A stretch of 15,797 bases of DNA, taken from an uncultured Panacagrimonas sp. (GTDB lineage Bacteria > Pseudomonadota > Gammaproteobacteria > Nevskiales > Nevskiaceae). The stretch spans positions 1 through 15,797 of the forward strand of contig CAMLNE010000052.1 of NCBI GenBank assembly GCA_946481265.1, given 5' to 3'. A program made the position numbers and the translations under genes. Shown here piece by piece: positions 15,001-15,797 of this stretch. Below the pieces are notes generated by a model. It was not told the origin of the DNA, did no database searches, and saw nothing but the letters and a program-made list of their open reading frames with translations. Numbering within the stretch: the stretch's first letter is position 1; each line of letters begins with the position of its first letter.

Positions 15001-15195
15001 CTGGGTGATCTGCGTTTCGATCACCGCCGCCGAGGCGCCCGGGTAGCTGGTCCTGACCGAGACGATCGGCGGATCGATGTCCGGGTATTCGCGCACGGAG
15101 ATGTCCAGCAGCGCGGCCACGCCGAAGACCACCAGGAGCAGGTTGAGCACGGTGGCCAGCACCGGCCGTTTGACCGAGATATCGGACAGCCACAC
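12082..15195 (-). CDS. RND-family efflux transporter permease (HAE1/AcrB-like)
   Basis: A full-length 1037-residue inner-membrane pump that uses the proton gradient to export drugs or other hydrophobic compounds. It begins WLSDISVKRPVLATVLNLLL (first helix). The two-fold repeated RND plan is complete: porter loops of about 300 residues after helix 1 and after helix 7. The proton relay is intact, with Asp401-Asp402 in GLVVDDAIVMVENI and Lys922 in GLAAKNGILIVEFANQRR (AcrB: Asp407, Asp408, Lys940). The start is GTG at 15195-15193, with AAGGAG (complement of 15205-15210) nine bases before it. No membrane-fusion (HlyD/AcrA-like) or outer-membrane factor gene lies beside it within the window; it converges on the anti-sigma gene. 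Substrates unknown. Confidence 0.95.
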   Translation of the reverse strand: MWLSDISVKRPVLATVLNLLLVVFGVAALLDISVREYPDIDPPIVSVRTSYPGASAAVIETQITQIIEDQIAGIEGIKRLNSSSRDGRSNISVEFQLSRDIDDAANDVRDRVSRVLGNIPDQADPPEVTKADADASAIMYFVLSSSTLNRLELTDYAERYLVDRFAVLDGVSRVNLGGDQRFAMRIWLDRDRLAARGLTAADVERAIVEQNVERPAGLIESTDREYTLRTERQYTSPEAFGAMVISTGPDGFPVRVRDVARVELGAENPRTAFRANGVETLGIGIIKTSSANTLQVARGAKALALQLRDELPDGMTIDLNFDTSEFIEAALHEVQVTLAYAALFVIAVIYLFLGSARATLIPALTVPISLVASFIFLSAFGFSINILTLLALVLAIGLVVDDAIVMVENIHRRLELGEPPLLAAYRGAREVGMAIVATTAVLMAVFTPLALLDGNVGRLFREFALALAAAVGCSGLIALTLSPVLCVWLLRAHEQRGAFFMRFDALFDRFSEAYVRALGHLTGRPAISALVLLALLFAIGALFLAIPKEFAPQEDRGMLTVNVTAPEGASFSYTADVMSQIEVSLLEKLGQGEIARVLFRLPGFGGATQVNTGSVGVMLSPWKERDRTASQISDEITDSLADVRAARIVVTQRGAFGSRGGQPVQIVMGGPSYEELAEWRDRVLERVEREHPRLIRLDSDYKETKPQFQLDIDVGRAGDLGVRVGDIAQAIESMFGERRVTRFQDRGEEYEVMLQAPAQDRADPSAMGKVYVRAQSGALVPLSSLVQMRDHAAAATYNRVDRLRSITISANLAPGYTLGEGLAAIERVVREESGGLARIAYSGDSREFKESSSALYFTFAMALVIVFLVLSAQFESFIHPIVILSTVPLALFGALAALWPLGMTLNVYSQIGIVMLVGLAAKNGILIVEFANQRRDQGRGFDEALIDAAKIRLRPILMTSIATIAGAIPLILTTGAGYEARRILGVVIACGVAFSTVFTLFMVPAFYAALCRRTGSPGRHAAKLREEDSQVADSEPA

Positions 15196-15204
15196 GCAGG
15201 GTCT

Positions 15205-15210
15205 CTCCTT
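15205..15210 (-). promoter_or_regulatory. Strong ribosome binding site of the RND pump
   Basis: AAGGAG on the minus strand is nine bases before the GTG start at 15195. It is one of the best ribosome binding sites in the window and settles a GTG start. Confidence 0.65.
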
Positions 15211-15245
15211 GCTTCGCGACGGTTGGAGGCGCCAATCGGGGAAAA

Positions 15246-15251
15246 ATTATG
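15246..15251 (-). promoter_or_regulatory. Candidate -10 element of the RND pump promoter
   Basis: On the minus strand CATAAT matches the -10 consensus at five of six positions, in GCGCATAATTTTTCC. Transcription would begin near 15239, about 44 bases before the GTG at 15195. No good -35 is seen at 16-18 bases. If correct, the pump is transcribed from its own promoter rather than from an adaptor-pump operon. Confidence 0.4.
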
Positions 15252-15409
15252 CGCGGCCCCCTGGCCGACAGCGGAATCGGCAGAAGAGTTCGTGCGGACG
15301 AGCCGATGGCGGGACCGCATCGCTAGGGGAAGGTGCGCCCGGGCTGCCCGTATCCGGGCGCTGCCGCCGCGTTGCGTGTACCTGGCCTTGCGCACCCTGC
15401 GGATCGCCC

Positions 15410-15434
15410 AAAAAAACGCCGTCGTCTCCTGGCG
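15410..15434 (-). terminator. Possible intrinsic terminator, minus strand
   Basis: On the minus strand CGCC and GGCG can form a four-base-pair stem with a ten-base loop, immediately followed by seven U (complement of A 15410-15416). The stem is short, so it is weak, but the U run is the longest in the window. It would end a minus-strand transcript coming from the right of the window before the RND pump promoter. Confidence 0.3.
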
Positions 15435-15748
15435 AAGAATCCATTCGGCGCGGCGGGCGACCGGACAGGGACCACGGCTTCGCAGGAGAGGACAGCGAGA
15501 GGGAAGACGATTGGGCGGGGCGGTTGAGGGTTCCGGGCCAGGAGAAGGTGAAGCCGGGAGGATTCGAAGAAGTGAAGACCGGCAGGCGTGGCGACGACGG
15601 AGCGACGGAAGGGAGGGGAAGCCTTCCGCTGCCGGCGTGCATCGCGACCGCGCAGCAGGTGATCGGAAGCGTCGAGCCGAGGATGGACAGGCCCGGAGGC
15701 AGGATCTTGGGCCGACTTGCTGCGCGGGGTGATCAAGGGTTTGCCCTA

Positions 15749-15797
15749 GGGCCTGTTAACGCTATTTCGATCGCGGCGTTGCCCCCGCAAATCCGGC
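15749..15797. mobile_element. Possible end of an IS5-like insertion sequence (cut by window edge)
   Basis: GGGCCTGTTAAC at 15749-15760 resembles, from memory, terminal repeats of some IS5-family elements, and it follows CTA(G), a known target of some members. The final 49 bases are relatively richer in A and T than what precedes. No transposase coding is inside the window, so this is a hint only. Confidence 0.25.

Larger units (their letters stand above)
15252..15797. other. Stretch without a convincing gene
   Basis: With the pump leader, 15196-15797 is about 600 bases in which no open frame has a recognisable domain, a good start with ribosome binding site, or the GC-rich third positions of the neighbouring genes. 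From 15481 to 15620 the plus strand is about 76% purine by direct count. A run of seven A at 15410-15416 interrupts the GC-rich background. Two special points within it are listed separately: a possible minus-strand terminator at 15410-15436 and a possible insertion-sequence end from 15749. No tRNA, rRNA or known small RNA was recognised. Confidence 0.6.

Noticed and set aside
14200..15732. 510-residue plus-strand ORF opposite the RND pump and reaching the non-coding stretch
   Set aside because: Most of its length is antisense to the RND pump; composition is low-complexity His/Arg/Gln; the tail past 15240 has no recognisable domain.
15518..15797. Open plus-strand frame with PGGFEEVKTGRRGDD running to the window end
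   Set aside because: No good start, third positions are not GC-rich as in real genes here, and it reads straight into the possible insertion-sequence end.
1..15797. CRISPR arrays, tRNA or rRNA genes, toxin-antitoxin or phage defence genes
   Set aside because: No regularly spaced repeats, no tRNA-like cloverleaf and no characteristic protein families were found on reading the window; the MazG-like protein is a single-domain house-cleaning type without a MazEF partner.

Overview
This is a high-GC window from a bacterial chromosome. The suite of proteins suggests a gammaproteobacterium of the Xanthomonadaceae/Lysobacterales type: SufB behind an IscR-like Rrf2 regulator, a FabH-like enzyme resembling Pseudomonas PA3286, a YfbK-like VWA lipoprotein with its own sigma factor, and AT-poor promoters with TANAATGCGGC-like -10 regions. 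This assignment rests on gene content and composition only. Almost all of the window is protein coding, and every gene carries strong GC-rich third positions that also create many long false ORFs on the opposite strand.

Layout. 1-1254 (minus): the 5' half of sufB, cut by the window edge, preceded by its Fe-S sensing Rrf2 regulator. 1361-1825 (plus): a hotdog-fold acyl-CoA thioesterase, divergent from the suf operon. 1871-2377 (minus): a small alpha/beta hydrolase. 2408-4415 (plus): a tightly packed trio of an unknown 90-residue protein, a three-helix membrane protein and a membrane-anchored alpha/beta hydrolase. 4463-6622 (plus): an overlapping acyl-CoA/nucleotide house-keeping operon of beta-ketoacyl synthase III, a CoA-pyrophosphatase-type Nudix enzyme and a single-domain MazG-like pyrophosphohydrolase. 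6720-7538 (plus): dapB of lysine/meso-diaminopimelate synthesis. 7633-8469 (minus): an exported protein made of two copies of one domain. 8690-12019 (plus): a VWA lipoprotein, an ECF sigma factor and a transmembrane Pro/Ala-rich putative anti-sigma partner. 12082-15195 (minus): a complete RND efflux pump with no adaptor gene next to it. 15196-15797: about 600 bases without a convincing gene, purine-rich on the plus strand, with a possible terminator and a possible insertion-sequence end at the right edge.

How the genes relate. The Rrf2 protein presumably senses Fe-S status and controls suf. The KAS III, thioesterase and CoA pyrophosphatase all act on acyl-CoA/CoA pools. The VWA-sigma-membrane-protein set looks like a self-contained envelope signalling unit. 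Its divergent neighbour, the two-domain exported protein, shares a 220-base intergenic region holding a 9-bp inverted repeat and an FNR-like box.

No wholly new defence or mobile system was recognised. The least explained items are the 90-aa/membrane/hydrolase trio, the duplicated exported protein, the adaptor-less RND pump, and the right-hand non-coding stretch.
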